Below, one piece after another: positions 44,900 through 56,441 of a stretch of DNA of 64,000 bases (position 1 is the first letter of the stretch; each line of letters opens with the position of its first letter). The stretch comes from Azorinus chamasolen. Taxonomy: Eukaryota > Mollusca > Bivalvia > Cardiida > Solecurtidae. The position numbers were made by a program, and so were the translations under genes. The notes under the pieces were generated by a model. The model saw only the letters and a program-made list of their open reading frames with translations. It ran no database searches and was not told the origin of the DNA. The stretch lies in contig OY755251.1 in assembly GCA_963576725.1 (NCBI GenBank), positions 38,882,048-38,946,047 of the forward strand. The letters run 5' to 3'.

Positions 44900-45050
44900 G
44901 ACAAACGGTTTGGATCTCAGATAAGGCCTCAAGATCTGGATCCAAATTGTTTGCATAGGTTATAAATGACAGGACAATATGGGGCTAGCATGCAAACACT
45001 TATTTAGATCATTATTTTGGATCATTATTTTAGATCATTATTTTGATGAA
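44900..45050. repeat. PAL-6 copy and a short tandem
   Basis: caaacggtttggatctcaga and ctggatccaaattgtttgca, outer gctagcatgcaaacactt. Then three copies of agatcattatttt. Confidence 0.7.
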
Positions 45051-45228
45051 AAAGGAATTGCAGGACGAGTAAGAAATTCAGAATTTTTCCAGCCCTGTTT
45101 TAGCCACATAAAATTTCCATAGCTGAACTATCAATGTCATAATTAACATGTGCCAAAATTCAATACTTTTTATTGAAAAAAATATGAACAAAATTTAGAA
45201 ACTATTTATGTATACTGTAATTGCGCTA

Positions 45229-45430
45229 ACTATTCGGACACCCAATGTCCCCTTTAAGCTTGTTTGTAAAGCTAAATAAATTATTTTGCATCATTTTGAT
45301 AACCTTACATTAGACAGACATAATGACATTGTAGTAAATAGTGTAGACCCTGATCAAACTGATCCTTCAGGAGCCGTTTGATCAGGGTTTACACTATTTG
45401 CCTAGGTGTGTCAGTGTCCGAATTCTTGCG
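45229..45430 (+). repeat. PAL-4 copy
   Basis: attcggacacccaatgtccc start, core gtagaccctgatcaaactga and its complement, ending gtcagtgtccgaattctt. Confidence 0.85.
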
Positions 45431-45741
45431 TGCAGTTAGGATAGGTACTGAAGAGTTTTCTGACTGTAAGCTTGAAGCCATACTTAGAACAGAGCTGACG
45501 ATTCATGTAGAGCATCTTGCAGCTTTGTTTATAACTCTGCATGGTTCACTGGAGAAGAAGACCTCACCTCCCCCTATACAAAGTATGAAAGATACATTTT
45601 GTCGTATGAAAATGTCCTAGAAACGAGTGATCCATTTGTTTGGGTGAAGGTTCATTAACATCAGTTATAATCATAAACTAAAACCTGTATTAGGCAACCA
45701 TGTAACAAACAAAGGAGTTGTTAATTGCAAGTAATTGCGAT

Positions 45742-45970
45742 GACCTCTACCTCATAGATATGCATTTGCAAACAGAGTAGATCAAGACCTCGTATCTTCT
45801 GTAGGAGGTGTCTGATCAGGGTCTGCTCTGTTTGCTTATGGAATTATATAGAACAGATTCTATAGTTTCTGCTATGGTAAAACAGTTCACAATGCAATTA
45901 TACTACTTAATAATGAATATGCATGCTCTCCTTATTTCTTACATGAATATTCATAAGGTAAAGGATAAAA
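45742..45970 (-). repeat. PAL-1 copy
   Basis: gcaaacagagtagatcaaga core start; catgaatattcataaggtaa flank at the end. Confidence 0.75.
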
Positions 45971-46032
45971 TTTATGCAGATCAAAAAATGAATATTCATA
46001 ATGGGTGGAGTCTGTCGTAAATATTCATCAGA

Positions 46033-46146
46033 TTAATATTAGACATGTTGATCATGATATCTTTAGACATGTGGATCATGATATCTTTAGACAATCTTTA
46101 GACATGTGGATCATGATATCTTTAGACATGTGGATCATGATATCTT
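46033..46146. repeat. 24-bp tandem repeat
   Basis: Five copies of tttagacatgtggatcatga plus tatc, one interrupted. Confidence 0.85.
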
Positions 46147-46257
46147 TATGCAAGTTCACAACAAATGAATTTGCTTGACTTTCAAAGGTTAAATGAAAAT
46201 CACATCCATTTCAAACTATTGAAACTAATATCAAAATATTTCATAACTTTCACCTAG

Positions 46258-46466
46258 AACCCTTACAATGTGGGAAATAAGTCACTCATGTTATTTGCAA
46301 ACAGTGTAGACCCATATGAGAGGACTCCTAGAGGAGCCCTCTCATCAGGGTCTGCACTGTTTGTCATGTTACACTTTTCTTTAGAAAAGTCCCTAAATAT
46401 TCACCGTAAGCTTGACCTGTTTGAATTTTGGAATAGTCCATTTGAAAATTTAGCATTGTAAGGGTT
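46258..46466 (+). repeat. PAL-5 copy, reference for the family
   Basis: aacccttacaatgtgggaaa start and cattgtaagggttaa end. Core gcaaacagtgtagacccata with GACTCCTAGAGGAGCC, then gtttgaattttggaatagtc. Confidence 0.85.
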
Positions 46467-46634
46467 AATGGTTTTCACACTGTAGTTTCTAACAAGGTCC
46501 TGCTACCTTGAATGTTATTTCAGGACAATACTTAGTCATCACTTACCTTTCATATTATTTTCACCCTAAAGTCAAAGATTTTCTCAGTTAGTAGAAATTT
46601 TAACTTCACAAGTTCGTTGTTTGCTACAGAAAAT

Positions 46635-46886
46635 AGAGGTTTAGCGTTAAAAGCTATATTTTCAAATGGGCTATACCAAAATTCAAACAGGTCAAGCTTA
46701 CCATGAATATTCTCGGATTTTTTTTTTTTTAAAAAAAGAAGAAGAATAACATGGGATATTTTTTAAAGAAAAGTGAAACATTACAAACAGTGCAGACCCT
46801 GATGAGATGGCTCCTCTAGCAGTCCTCTTATCTGGGTCTACAGTGTTTGCAAAGTTCATTAGTGACTCCATTCCGGCCACTTTTCT
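46635..46886 (-). repeat. PAL-5 copy
   Basis: Reverse of the preceding family member: aaattcaaacaggtcaagct, then gtgcagaccctgatgagatg and ctgggtctacagtgtttgca. A poly-T/A insertion lies in the flank. Confidence 0.8.
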
Positions 46887-47108
46887 TCATGGATATTCAT
46901 GTGAGACTCCGCGTATTATGTATTAATTGATTTAATTATTGTATTAAAATTACAAAATGTAGAAATTTATTGCTATAGCATAAGAGGATTTGATCTATGA
47001 CACAGAGGCAGATGAATAGACCTTGGTAAGACAGGTCATACTGGAGCTATCTGATCAGGGTCTGCTCTGTTTGCTTATGAAGTAAGAGGTATTATTCTAC
47101 AGTTTCTG
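46887..47108. repeat. chimeric or degenerate PAL-1
   Basis: A plus-type left flank (ttcatggatattcatgtgag) is joined to a minus-type right side (cagggtctgctctgtttgct, attctacagtttctgc). Confidence 0.5.
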
Positions 47109-47109
47109 C

Positions 47110-47290
47110 ATTTGTTAAGATACTTTCAGGCAGTTGGCAGGTTAATGCAGGGTGAAAGTCATGCAGAAAGCTCTTGCAGGAGCTTTCTGCATGACATTCA
47201 CCCTGCATTAGGCTGTGGCGCCACCTGTCTCCAAACCGATATTCATACTGAATTTAATGTCCGGTTTAGAGGGGTCTTACTGCATTCAAA
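47110..47290. repeat. PAL-7 copy
   Basis: gcagggtgaaagtcatgcag and its complement frame AAGCTCTTGCAGGAGCTT. Then taatgtccggtttagagggg. Confidence 0.85.
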
Positions 47291-47326
47291 AAGATGAACC
47301 CTATACTAGTTGCCTATTTACAACTT

Positions 47327-47396
47327 GGCAAACAAAGTAGACCAAGACCAGATAACTCTGGTAAGAACTGTCTACTCAAGGCCTGCTCTGTTTGCC
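47327..47396 (-). repeat. isolated PAL-1 core
   Basis: ggcaaacaaagtagaccaag and caaggcctgctctgtttgcc. Confidence 0.6.
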
Positions 47397-47439
47397 ACAA
47401 CTCCATTGTTCCTATATCAACCATTATAGAAATTCAACT

Positions 47440-47650
47440 ACAGTAAAACTTCCCTAAACTGGACATTCAATTTAGTATAGATATCGGTCTTGGGAGACAG
47501 ATGACAGCTTAACACAGGGTGAAAGTCATGCAGAAAGCTCCTAGGAGCTTTCTGCATGACTTTCACCCTGCATTAAACAGCCACCTGCCTAAAAGTATCC
47601 CAATTCTTCCTAACTACAATGTCTGGTTTAGAGAGGTTTAACTGTACTTC
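47440..47650. repeat. PAL-7 copy with ends
   Basis: acagtaaaacttccctaaac and ggtttagagaggtttaactg are terminal inverted repeats. The core is perfect around AGCTCCTAGGAGCT. Confidence 0.85.
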
Positions 47651-49634
47651 ATATTCATAAATTCAGGTAAAGGGTTTAAATCTGTTTGGACTCATCTAGA
47701 CCACGAAAGGCCTCTCCAGTGAAGCATTCCCTTCCCTTCTCATCACAGACTATACCTAAATGTACATTGGAAAACTTTGCGTCCATTAAATTAATTACAA
47801 ACATTCAAAAGGAACATTACATATTAACTCTTTCAGGCTTTTGCAAAAAAAGAACAAAACATATTTTTTGTCTGTTAAATAGCACAGAGATGCAGGTCCC
47901 CCATATCATGGGGATTTCACTATCATGGACAAGTTTTCTGGCTGTACAAGGTGTCAGTCTAATTCATCTGTCACATTTGGTTTTCCTGCTGTATAGTCTG
48001 GTTCTTCGAAAATGCTTTCATTTGTAAAATAAATGACTGTTATTTACTTTTAACTTATTAACAAAAACAGGAGATTTATTTTCGGTTTATTAATACATGA
48101 AGTTGAATTTTTTCAAACTCTTGTTTGTTTTATTTTGTTTTATTAATCAATAAACATTGAGTAATTTAAAGTCATTCATTTTCAAGTGAAAGTAAATCTT
48201 ATCATCATGGCAACCGTTTTGTTTTTCGAAATTATCTTTAATCTCCAGGATGCTACATAACAAGTAAAGTTTTAATTAAAGTTTGATATTTTCGTCAATT
48301 GTCTTTTGCTCATATTTTTATGATGATAAGAATATGCTTTGAAAAAAACACCCTGATTTTACTCAAAACGGATGCCATGAACACAATATTATTATGCTAG
48401 ATTTGCTTAATTTCTGATAACTTGTGCTCTGTATTTCAAACATTTCTTTTAGAATGGTCTTACCTGTCTAAATTTATATTTTGCCATTGTTCAAAAGATT
48501 ATACAAATACTTTTCCTTTGACATTGGCACATTCTTATCAATAATATTCTGAAACAAATTTTACCAAAAAAAGAGAAGTTAATTACTTATGTATCAAATT
48601 TCACCAGTACTAAATCCCTGCACTATGTTGACACGAGTAGAGCATTGTGATCCCACTCACACCTTTAACAAATAGTATTAGTTGCACTAGCTTCACTTAG
48701 CTTCCTGCCAGCTTACGTAGAGCCTTAATTTTGCTAAAACCATTAAAGGGAGCTGCACATTCTTACAAGCTTTGTAGATGGGGAACTTTGTTAATGTTGT
48801 AACATTGTTTCAAAATCCAAACCAACATTGGCTGCATTTTTGATGGAAAAGTGTGCATCATGGGTTATTTTGTGTTGGCAATTTTATTTTTATCTTTATT
48901 TTCCTAGATATTAACCAGTTTTGGTGGAAGGTGTAGTTATAACCTGTCTATAGTAGTTCAGCTTTTAGTCTCGAGTTCAACTAGTGCCTGTAGATTTGCT
49001 TGACAGTCCCTACCCTCCACTCTACCCACCTGTCCTTTGACACTGTGCCTTTCACCTATATATTTTTCCGACACACGAAACGCGTGTACATGGGTAAAAA
49101 TGACATGAAAGATGGAAATACTGAAAATTCTGTCAAATTGATGAAATATCTTCCATTTTGGTTGTGCATGTCAAGAGGGATGGTTTCGGAAGAAATGAAA
49201 AACAAATCATTTCTATGACTACAACATCCATATTTATATTGTAATCTATGATAGCCAAATACATAAAGACCAACAAGAGCAGAGGCCAAGTTGGTGACCC
49301 GAAGCATGGTCATGTGACTTTATACTGCTATGTGATTGGTAGATTTGACTTTTTACAGCCTTACAGTGACTTTGCTTTGACATTTGTTGATTGTTGATAT
49401 CATGTATTCATTACAATTTGTTGATGTTTATGTATTTTAATCACAAGAGTATAAAGCTTGTATTTCAATATTCTTAGTTTTGATTAGAGTTTGCCAAAGA
49501 GGAGTGTGATAGTAAACTTGGAAAAATAAATACAGAATTGCGTGTTTGGAATATTCCGGCATTAACAGCTGTGCAATATATTTTAGATTATTATAAACAA
49601 ATGTCTTTTTGTAGGCTGTTGGCAAATCTGTCAT

Positions 49635-49700
49635 ACCCTTTTTAAATAGTTTTGATCCAGATGAGACGAGGAGTAACTCACCAGGGTCTGGACTATAACT
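49635..49700. repeat. PAL-6 fragment
   Basis: atagttttgatccagatgag then acgaggagtaactcaccagg. Confidence 0.55.
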
Positions 49701-49722
49701 AAGAATTTTTTTTGGAAAGAGC

Positions 49723-49995
49723 TTAACCCTTTACCTCATGAATATTCATGTAAGAAATAATGATATCATGAATATTTATTACCTGAATTTTTAAAATGGC
49801 ACATTATGAACAAGGGAATTTGTTACCCTGGCAGCATTTGTAGGACCAGATCTGTAATATTTAATTAGCAATTAGAGCAGACCCTCATCAGACAGATCCT
49901 ACAGGAGCTGTCTGGTCTGGGACAACTCTGTTTATCAGACATCCTACAGGAGCTGTCTGGTCTGGGTCTACTCTGTTTATCAGGTAAGGGGTTCA
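49723..49995 (+). repeat. PAL-1 copy with duplicated right arm
   Basis: ttaaccctttacctcatgaa start. catcctacaggagctgtctg plus gtctggg...actctgtttatcag occurs in two near-identical copies. Confidence 0.8.
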
Positions 49996-50244
49996 ATAAA
50001 ATGCCATTGTATAAGAAATAAAGCAAGCGATAATGTTTGCAGATGACAGTTTGCTCAGCCCTCCTAAAGATGCATCACAATATTCTTTGGCAAACTCTGA
50101 AGATTTATGTCTCAGCTTAAGCTTGACTTAGTCTTCTTGTAGAAATTGCTAATCTTGTATGAACAGCTTAACGTATCTGCAGGGACCTGTCTTACCTTAC
50201 AGTAAAGTACGCATTTCCCACACTGTAACATCCAAACGCACTTC

Positions 50245-50290
50245 CTGGAATTACGGGGTCATGTGACGTGTCATGTGACAGGCCAAGCAT
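50245..50290. promoter_or_regulatory. possible enhancer-like motif cluster
   Basis: ggtcatgtgacgtgtcatgt with following gacagg has two CATGTGAC units around a TGACGTG CRE/E-box-like site, in a repeat-free, relatively GC-rich part of the intron. Motif inspection only. Confidence 0.2.
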
Positions 50291-50607
50291 GAAGGAGGCA
50301 GCCATTTTAAGAATCTTTGATGTTGTCTTCCGTAGAAGTTGCAGAGAAAATCAGAAAACTTCAGAATAAAATCGGCTTTTTTTCTTACAGGAATCTATCA
50401 TCTTCCCTAAGGCACACCTTTCTCTTTCAGGTTCTGTTTCTCACTTCATGACACAGCAGAATTAAAATGCCATTGATTCCAAACATTTTAAATTTGCTTA
50501 CCAAAACAAAAATGAACCTCTTCCAATCTTAACCATTTTTGTATGCAATAAAGCAACAATGGTTCCTGAATGCAGTGGTTTGGCAATGATTTGTGTTCTG
50601 TATATAT

Positions 50608-50816
50608 ACAGTAAAACCCCTCTAAACCGGAATTCTAATAGTGAATTTAGATATTTGTATTCAGCTGGCTGCTTAATGCAGGGTGAAAGTCATGCAGAAA
50701 GCTCCTTAGAGGAGCTTTCTGCATGACTTTTGACCCTGCATTAAGATGCAACCTGTCTCCAAGGTTGATATTTATACTAGATTTAATGTCTGGTTTAGAG
50801 GGGTTTTACTGTAGTG
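50608..50816. repeat. PAL-7 copy with intact terminal repeats
   Basis: acagtaaaacccctctaaac and tttagaggggttttactgta; core gcagaaagctcc TTAGA ggagctttctgc. Confidence 0.9.
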
Positions 50817-51662
50817 CCGCTTTTATATTATAAACAGAAAGCAATGTCTGAACAGAAAGCAAGATCTTGTCATCTTAAGTTTTGGTTACTTTTGCTACTT
50901 CATTCTTCACAAGATTTGATGTAACCATCTTGTCTGGTTTTGAAAGGAAACAAGTCAAAGAGTATTGTCAATAGTCATAAGTGATGTTTTCCATACAAAA
51001 ACCCAGTAAACTTTCCAATAATATCTCTTGAATCACCTCCATAACCCTTTTGTCTTCCCATTAGAATTTAGATACGTTTCCGTAATTTCAGACAAATGTT
51101 GGCGTCGTCCTACAGTGCTTTTATTTTGGTTTACTTGGTGTCTTTGGCTTGAGTAAATAAATATAGCGGACAGTGGCATTTTCAGTTTTGTCATACATAC
51201 TGTGTACTACGGGGCAACACGGGGGCTTTTTTACCTTTCATTTGAAAAATAGAGGAAGATACTATATTACATCTGTCCAAATGTCTGTCTGAAAACAATA
51301 CTTCCATATTGTATTTTTTAGGGAAACCAATGGATTTCATTGCTATTTGCCATGTTTAGGTTACAGTGCACACATTGTGGACTAGTTATGGTCCTTTCTA
51401 TTTGAACATCTCCTTGTCAGATTTACTCCTGTTAGCGTTTTTTTGTTTCTCCATTATAGTTTTGGTTCTCCAGTTTCTTCTGACTGCTATGATCATTTGA
51501 AATTCTTGTACTTGCACTCCCCTGTGTAGCCCCAATATCCATGTTCTCACAGGCTCTTGGCAAAATCAACCTTGTGATGGTTGTGGCAAGCCTTTTCTGC
51601 AGTCTTTTCCCTGATTATAACCACATATTTCAGACTTGAAAACAGATTTTCATGAAAAACAG

Positions 51663-51901
51663 TCAACAAAAACTATTAATGGATGACTATATTTACTCTG
51701 CATGTTGGATTGAACATTTTTTACCGATGGTGCTATTTTTTATTTTATTTTCATCACTACCACTACCCATCATGCCTTGTGCTGTGCTTGCTGTTGTCAT
51801 GTGCCGCCAATTCCCGCCAAACGCCAACTTTACGGCCAATCAAACGTCCTCGCCATTGTCGTACAAACATTCGTACGTCGTGCTCTGCTAATTAACTAAT
51901 T
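51663..51901 (+). promoter_or_regulatory. AG-free zone with YGCY cluster before the cassette exon
   Basis: No AG dinucleotide occurs in these 239 nt; the flanking AGs are at 51661 and 51902. A long T-rich tract (51720-51753) lies far from the acceptor, which implies a distant branch point upstream. From 51731 to 51889 I count 12 YGCY motifs (starts 51731, 51773, 51780, 51785, 51789, 51802, 51805, 51815, 51822, 51851, 51881, 51886), the core muscleblind-binding motif. A TGCATG (Rbfox-type) is at 51699 and ACTAAT (STAR/Quaking-like) at 51895. Human MBNL1 exon 5 is known to be autoregulated through an upstream region with a distant branch point. The arrangement here is what that mechanism predicts. 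Confidence 0.75.
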
Positions 51902-51903
51902 AG

Positions 51904-51963
51904 CCACAAGTGGTAGAGGTACTGACGGGAAAGAAACGACCTCGTGACGAGGACCTAGTTCTG
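51904..51963 (+). CDS. mbl: muscleblind NLS cassette exon (60 nt)
   Basis: A 60-nt exon, phase 0 on both sides. The acceptor is aactaattag|CCA, the first AG after the AG-free zone, and the donor is CTG|gtactt. The 20-residue peptide starts PQVVEVLTG, contains KKRPRDED and ends LVL. It aligns with the human MBNL1 exon 5 peptide (54 nt, also phase 0-0), which carries SLKRPLEATFDL and controls nuclear localisation. The basic KKRPR is a plausible nuclear-localisation element. Further AGs at 51910, 51916 and 51918 could act as alternative acceptors, but only 51918 (giving 45 nt) keeps the frame. The non-consensus donor fits a regulated exon. Confidence 0.85.
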
Positions 51964-52679
51964 GTACTTGTAATATTAGATCTTTTTTAAACAAAATTCA
52001 TTGGATATGTTACAGTGAATACAAACGATGGAGTAAATTTGGTGCAATTCCATATTCTATGTCTGTAATACTGCCTGAATTGGAACATTTCTAAAATATG
52101 CAAATTACAAAAGAAGCCATATCCTGCAATTAACAGATTTCCAGAATCGTGATGAATTGATCTTCTATAAAAGGAATAACATGTCTTTGCTTTGAGAGAG
52201 GTTTAGAAAAATAAGATGTTTTGTAGAATTGTGAAATTAAAAGAAACTTGGGGCTTTAAATGTGCTTATTGTACTCAGACAGCTGTAACATGTCCATGAA
52301 TAAACTGCCATTCAAAAACATTCCCTCCATGGTGCTTACCGCATGTAGATGTAGCCCGCTTAAGGAAAGAAACATTATTGCACAGTCACATGACAACAAA
52401 TATTGTGTATAAACGTATTATGCTCTCTATTTTCTGCTTGTAGTTTATTTCATTCTTTAATACAACACAACGTGTATACTGGTGATATGAGTTTCAAATT
52501 AATTTCGCCTCTGTGAAGCAGCTTGGTTCAAATGTTGGGTGGCATAGTGGTTTCATGTGCAAAATACAGGGTGCATTTCTTTTTGTTGTTTGGTAGAAAG
52601 CTTACTTAGAACATGAACATTTTAGGCAAAAGTTGAAAATACTGTTCTTGTTCCTGGCTTTTACTTTTATCAGTCTTGC

Positions 52680-52860
52680 AGAGGAAGATAAAAGGTGTAA
52701 ATTAAACCTGTTTTAAGACTAGCTTCTTTATTTGTCCACCATGCCCTATGCTGTGACCAGTCTCTTCGAGACAATCTTAAAGAGTGATCACAGCATAGGG
52801 TTTGGTAGAGAAATTACTTTTTTAGTATTTGAATACGCACCTTTATCTATAGCTCTGATC
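52680..52860 (+). repeat. PAL-3 copy
   Basis: tttatttgtccaccatgccc start of the hairpin, centre tctcttcgagacaatc, ending tttatctatagctctga. Confidence 0.8.
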
Positions 52861-53125
52861 TTGTGAAACAGGTTGTTCTGCTTATTCTGATTATTTCATT
52901 ATCCTTGCTTGTCATAAGATATTTTTGTTTTTAAAAACAACAACAACAAAAAAAACAATTATACAAACAACCACCTAGATCTTCATTGAATGTGAGTTGG
53001 TTTATGTAGTAAGTACTGTTAACACACACAAATTATGTCCATTTTTTTTCATAGATAAGGCATGAACAAAACTTGCTTGTACATATTGTACATCTGTTTG
53101 CCTTTTCAGAAACCTGTATATATAT

Positions 53126-53350
53126 AGCTCTTTACTTCATGAATATTCATGTGAGAAATAATGACATCATGAATATTAATTAGATGATTTTTATAATAAC
53201 ACGTGAATTGTACCGTGACAGATGCTGTATTCAGATCTACATTATTCCATAAGCAAACAGAGTAGACCCTCGTCAGACAGCTCCTTGTTTTATCTGGGTC
53301 TACCTTGTTTGCAAAGGTGTTAAAAGGGGTATCTGTGGAGTAAAGGGATA
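53126..53350 (+). repeat. PAL-1 copy, core second arm shortened
   Basis: ctctttacttcatgaatatt start; aaacagagtagaccctcgtc; ctgtggagtaaagggata end. Confidence 0.75.
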
Positions 53351-53584
53351 GATATTGTCACTGGCTGACTGAAAGTATGCATTTTATTGACTTTTATTAG
53401 CTTTTGATTTTCAAAATCTCTATCACTATAGTTACCATTGTGACAATCATCTAGTGGAGGGAAAATTCACAACAGTTGCTTTCACTCTCTCTCTTTCCAT
53501 CTTTGTTTTTTACTGAAATGCTGCGGCTGGCCTGTTTAGAAGTTCTATAGAACAGCCACGATCGATTTCCAAATTTAGATAAAC

Positions 53585-53759
53585 CTTAACCCTTTCCCTT
53601 ATACAACCACATTTTCACGCATTTGCAAAGAGAGTAGACCAAGATCAGACGGCTCCTTATAGGAGCCGTCTGATCAGGATCTGCTCTGTTTGCTAACGGA
53701 ATTTGATATATCTGTTTCTTTAGTTATTGTCCATAAACATAGAACAGGGAAAGGGTTAA
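53585..53759 (-). repeat. PAL-1b copy with deleted flank
   Basis: cttaaccctttcccttatac start; core GGCTCCTTATAGGAGCC; then direct jump to catagaacagggaaagggtt and TTAA. Confidence 0.8.
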
Positions 53760-53789
53760 CTGCTTCAACATTATGGACCAATTCATAAT

Positions 53790-53860
53790 GAGCTTTGCAG
53801 ACAGTCTAGATCCTGATGAACTACCAACATCAGGATCCAAATTGTTTGACACTCTTGTAA
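53790..53860. repeat. PAL-6 fragment
   Basis: gcagacagtctagatcctga and atcaggatccaaattgtttg. Confidence 0.6.
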
Positions 53861-53908
53861 TGTTGTTTAAAACAAGAAATGGAAAAATACTGTATTATTT
53901 GTTACTAA

Positions 53909-54158
53909 TTTAACCCTTTCCCTGTTCTATGCTTATTCCAAATTTCAATACCTACTTAATATTCATAGACAAAATAGTTATAATGAAGTATGGATGGTGG
54001 AACATTGTAGCCATTTTAGAGAGGAAAGAAACAGATAATTCAAATTCCATCAGCAAACAGAGCAGACCCTGATCAGACGGCTCCTATAGGAGCCGTCTGA
54101 TCTGGGTCTACTCTGTTTGCAAATGCGTGGAAACACATTTATTTGAGGGAAAGGGTTA
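53909..54158 (+). repeat. PAL-1b copy
   Basis: taaccctttccctgttctat to ttgagggaaagggttaa. Near-perfect core with CGGCTCCTATAGGAGCCG. Confidence 0.9.
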
Positions 54159-54518
54159 AGCAGATGACAAATTTTGCAGGTAGAGGTTACTAAGTGTTGA
54201 AAGGGTTTAAGTTTGTATATATTTGACTGAAAAGAGAGAGAAAAAGAGAGAAAACTGTCCCTCATACAATGTTTAACATAGAGATAATGCATTATTAGAA
54301 ACATAAAGTGGAAAGGTTTTTCTCAATACAGTTTACAGGTTTCATAATTAATCAAAGCACTAAAAGTACTTAAGTAGGCAGTGCTTTTACACTCTACATT
54401 AACTATGAAGAAACACCGTCAAATCCACTAAATACTTGGAACACAATGCTAACTTCCTGCAAGTAGTAAAATTAGCATTTAACCAGATAGCTGCTTCTAC
54501 ATGACACTGAAGTCACTG

Positions 54519-54741
54519 ATTAACCCATTACCTCATTGGCTATTTTTAGATCCAACCTCTGAATAAATCTACCAAAAAGGAGCATTTACTAGAGCAAAGG
54601 AATATTTTAGAATTGTGAAGTTTTTAAACCATTGTGACACATAGAACATTTGCTCCTATGGAGCAAATGCTCTATTGATCACAATGGTTTAAAGAAGTGA
54701 CTTTTACAGAGACGTCAGAAGTATGAGGAAATGGGCTAAAA
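54519..54741 (+). repeat. PAL-2 copy
   Basis: ttaacccattacctcattgg to tgaggaaatgggctaa; core with GAACATTTGCTCCTATGGAG. Confidence 0.85.
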
Positions 54742-54960
54742 CTTTTACCTGTTAGAGACATCTTTTGACGCTAGAGACATCTTTTGACGTCTTTGCCAAC
54801 AGAGTAGACACAGGTCAGATGGCTCCTGTAGAAGCCGACTGATCAGGGATCTGCTCTGTTTGCATATAAAAAAATATAGGTTAAAAAAAAACTGTATTTA
54901 TAACTATGCCATTATACAAATTCAAATAAAGTGAAAGTCCCTACAATAAATATTTATAAG
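54740..54960 (-). repeat. diverged PAL-1 copy
   Basis: aacttttacctgttagagac start with a short duplication (gacatcttttgacg twice); core gccaacagagtagacacagg. Confidence 0.65.
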
Positions 54961-55099
54961 TAGGTCTCAATGGATTGGTTTAATTTGAGCCCAGATATAT
55001 AAGTTCTGAGGCATTGTCCACAATAAGCTATAAACATTAAGTGCTTTATATTTCTCAACAACAACTGATAAAAATTAAATGAAAGGTTTAGGAGGAGCT

Positions 55100-55245
55100 T
55101 CGAATTCAAAACCAGGACAAACTGTGCATATCATCACAGTAATCCAGTTGGAGAATTCTTTTTAGAGTCATGGTCCTTTGATTTTTCAAAATATACACTA
55201 TAACAAGCACCTGTATGCAGGTGTATTGATCACAGTCATTGACAG
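55100..55245 (+). mobile_element. Helitron-like 3' remnant
   Basis: agagtcatggtcctttgatt resembles the inner repeats of the other elements. A cacctgtatgcaggtg hairpin precedes cattgacagttCTAG. Confidence 0.4.
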
Positions 55246-55324
55246 TTCTAGTTAGTTTTCATTTAATAAACATGTAGGCATATTTATATGTTGTTTGCAA
55301 TGGAAGCTATTCTTCTCTATTAAA

Positions 55325-55383
55325 ATGCATAAGCTCACTTACAATACAATGTACATTAATTAGAGTAAAGTGAGCTTATGCTT
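55325..55383. repeat. short inverted repeat
   Basis: gcataagctcacttac and gtaaagtgagcttatgc around an AT-rich loop. Confidence 0.6.
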
Positions 55384-55528
55384 TTTATTTATCGATTTGT
55401 AAACTTTTTTATTATTATTAAATCAGAGCATTACACATCTACACATCCAGCTCTTAACCCTTGACACATTATCAATTAGCACAAAAAAGGTACAATATGT
55501 TTTTCTGTGTTTATATTCAAAATATTTT

Positions 55529-56033
55529 TACAATTTATTTCATATAAACGCCTTTTCACGCCTTTGCAAGTAGAGTAAACCCAGATAAGATGAGTGCTGT
55601 AGGAGCTGTCTGATCAGGGTCTGCTCTGTGTGCTGATGAGACTGTAATAGATCTGACTTCAGTTTGTACCAATATCAAAACACCCACTATACATATGCCA
55701 TTGTAAAAAATCAGCAAATAACTATTCATCTGGTCATTTTTTATGACACAAATATTCAACAGGAAGTAGGGTTAAATCCGTAGAATCGGCCTATGTATTG
55801 AACATAATGTTTTGATAATTTTTTTGATCCTTTACTTGTTACAGATGCCTTTTAATGCCTTTGCAAACAGAGTAGACTAAGATCAGATAACTCCTGTAAT
55901 AGCCATCTTATCAGGGTCTGCTCTGCTTGCTACTGTAATTATATACATATAGATCTTATTCTACAGATTTTAGATTCTTGTTCATGTGCGACTATAAATT
56001 TGATGCTAATTAATATTCATACATGAAGGGTTA
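55529..56033 (-). repeat. two consecutive PAL-1 copies
   Basis: 55529-55774 (gcaagtagagtaaacccaga core) and 55827-56033 (gcaaacagagtagactaaga core). Both are minus-oriented, ending near agggtta. Confidence 0.75.
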
Positions 56034-56251
56034 GCCTATTCCTTCATAGGCTATTTTTGGACCCGACCTCTTTTATACGCCATTTTACTTTAAAAAAAAG
56101 GAGATTTTAGAATTGTGTAGTTTTTAAACCAGTGTGATAAATAGAGCATTAAAAAAAATTTGCTCCATAGGAGGAAATGCTCTTATTTATCACAGTGGTT
56201 TTGAAAAGTGACTTTTACAGAGGCATCACACAACATGAGGGAATGGGTTAA
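56030..56251 (+). repeat. PAL-2 copy abutting PAL-1
   Basis: gttagcctattccttcatag to acatgagggaatgggttaa. An A-run insertion breaks the first core arm. Confidence 0.8.
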
Positions 56252-56441
56252 ACATGTGCTACCTCAATAGGCCCCTCTTTTAAAATGGTAAAAATCACTC
56301 TCACATGTCAATCTTTGTAGGAATTATTCCAATGTAGTAAAGCAGAATTACAATAGTGTTTCACAATGTCATACTTTTAATGGAACCGGTTTTTAAAATA
56401 GAAAGAGCTTGCATTTGGCCAGGATTGCATAACAGAAATAT

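Larger units (their letters stand above)
44295..51903 (+). other. intron before the NLS cassette exon
   Basis: 7.6 kb. 47660-49630 is the longest repeat-poor stretch in the window. I also recognise nothing in 44300-44890, 45430-45740, 49996-50600 and 50820-51660. Confidence 0.8.

Noticed and set aside
47686..48027. 113-aa frame
   Set aside because: No recognisable domain, intronic position and no splice-site or codon support; judged chance.
51652..51895. 70-79-aa frames over the region before the cassette exon
   Set aside because: They overlap the AG-free zone; the lack of AG and the C/T richness removes stops. Its explanation is splicing control, not coding.
51911..51963. Cassette exon starting after the AG at 51910 or 51916
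   Set aside because: Those starts leave two extra bases and break phase with the preceding exon; 51904 is the first AG after the AG-free zone and keeps phase 0.
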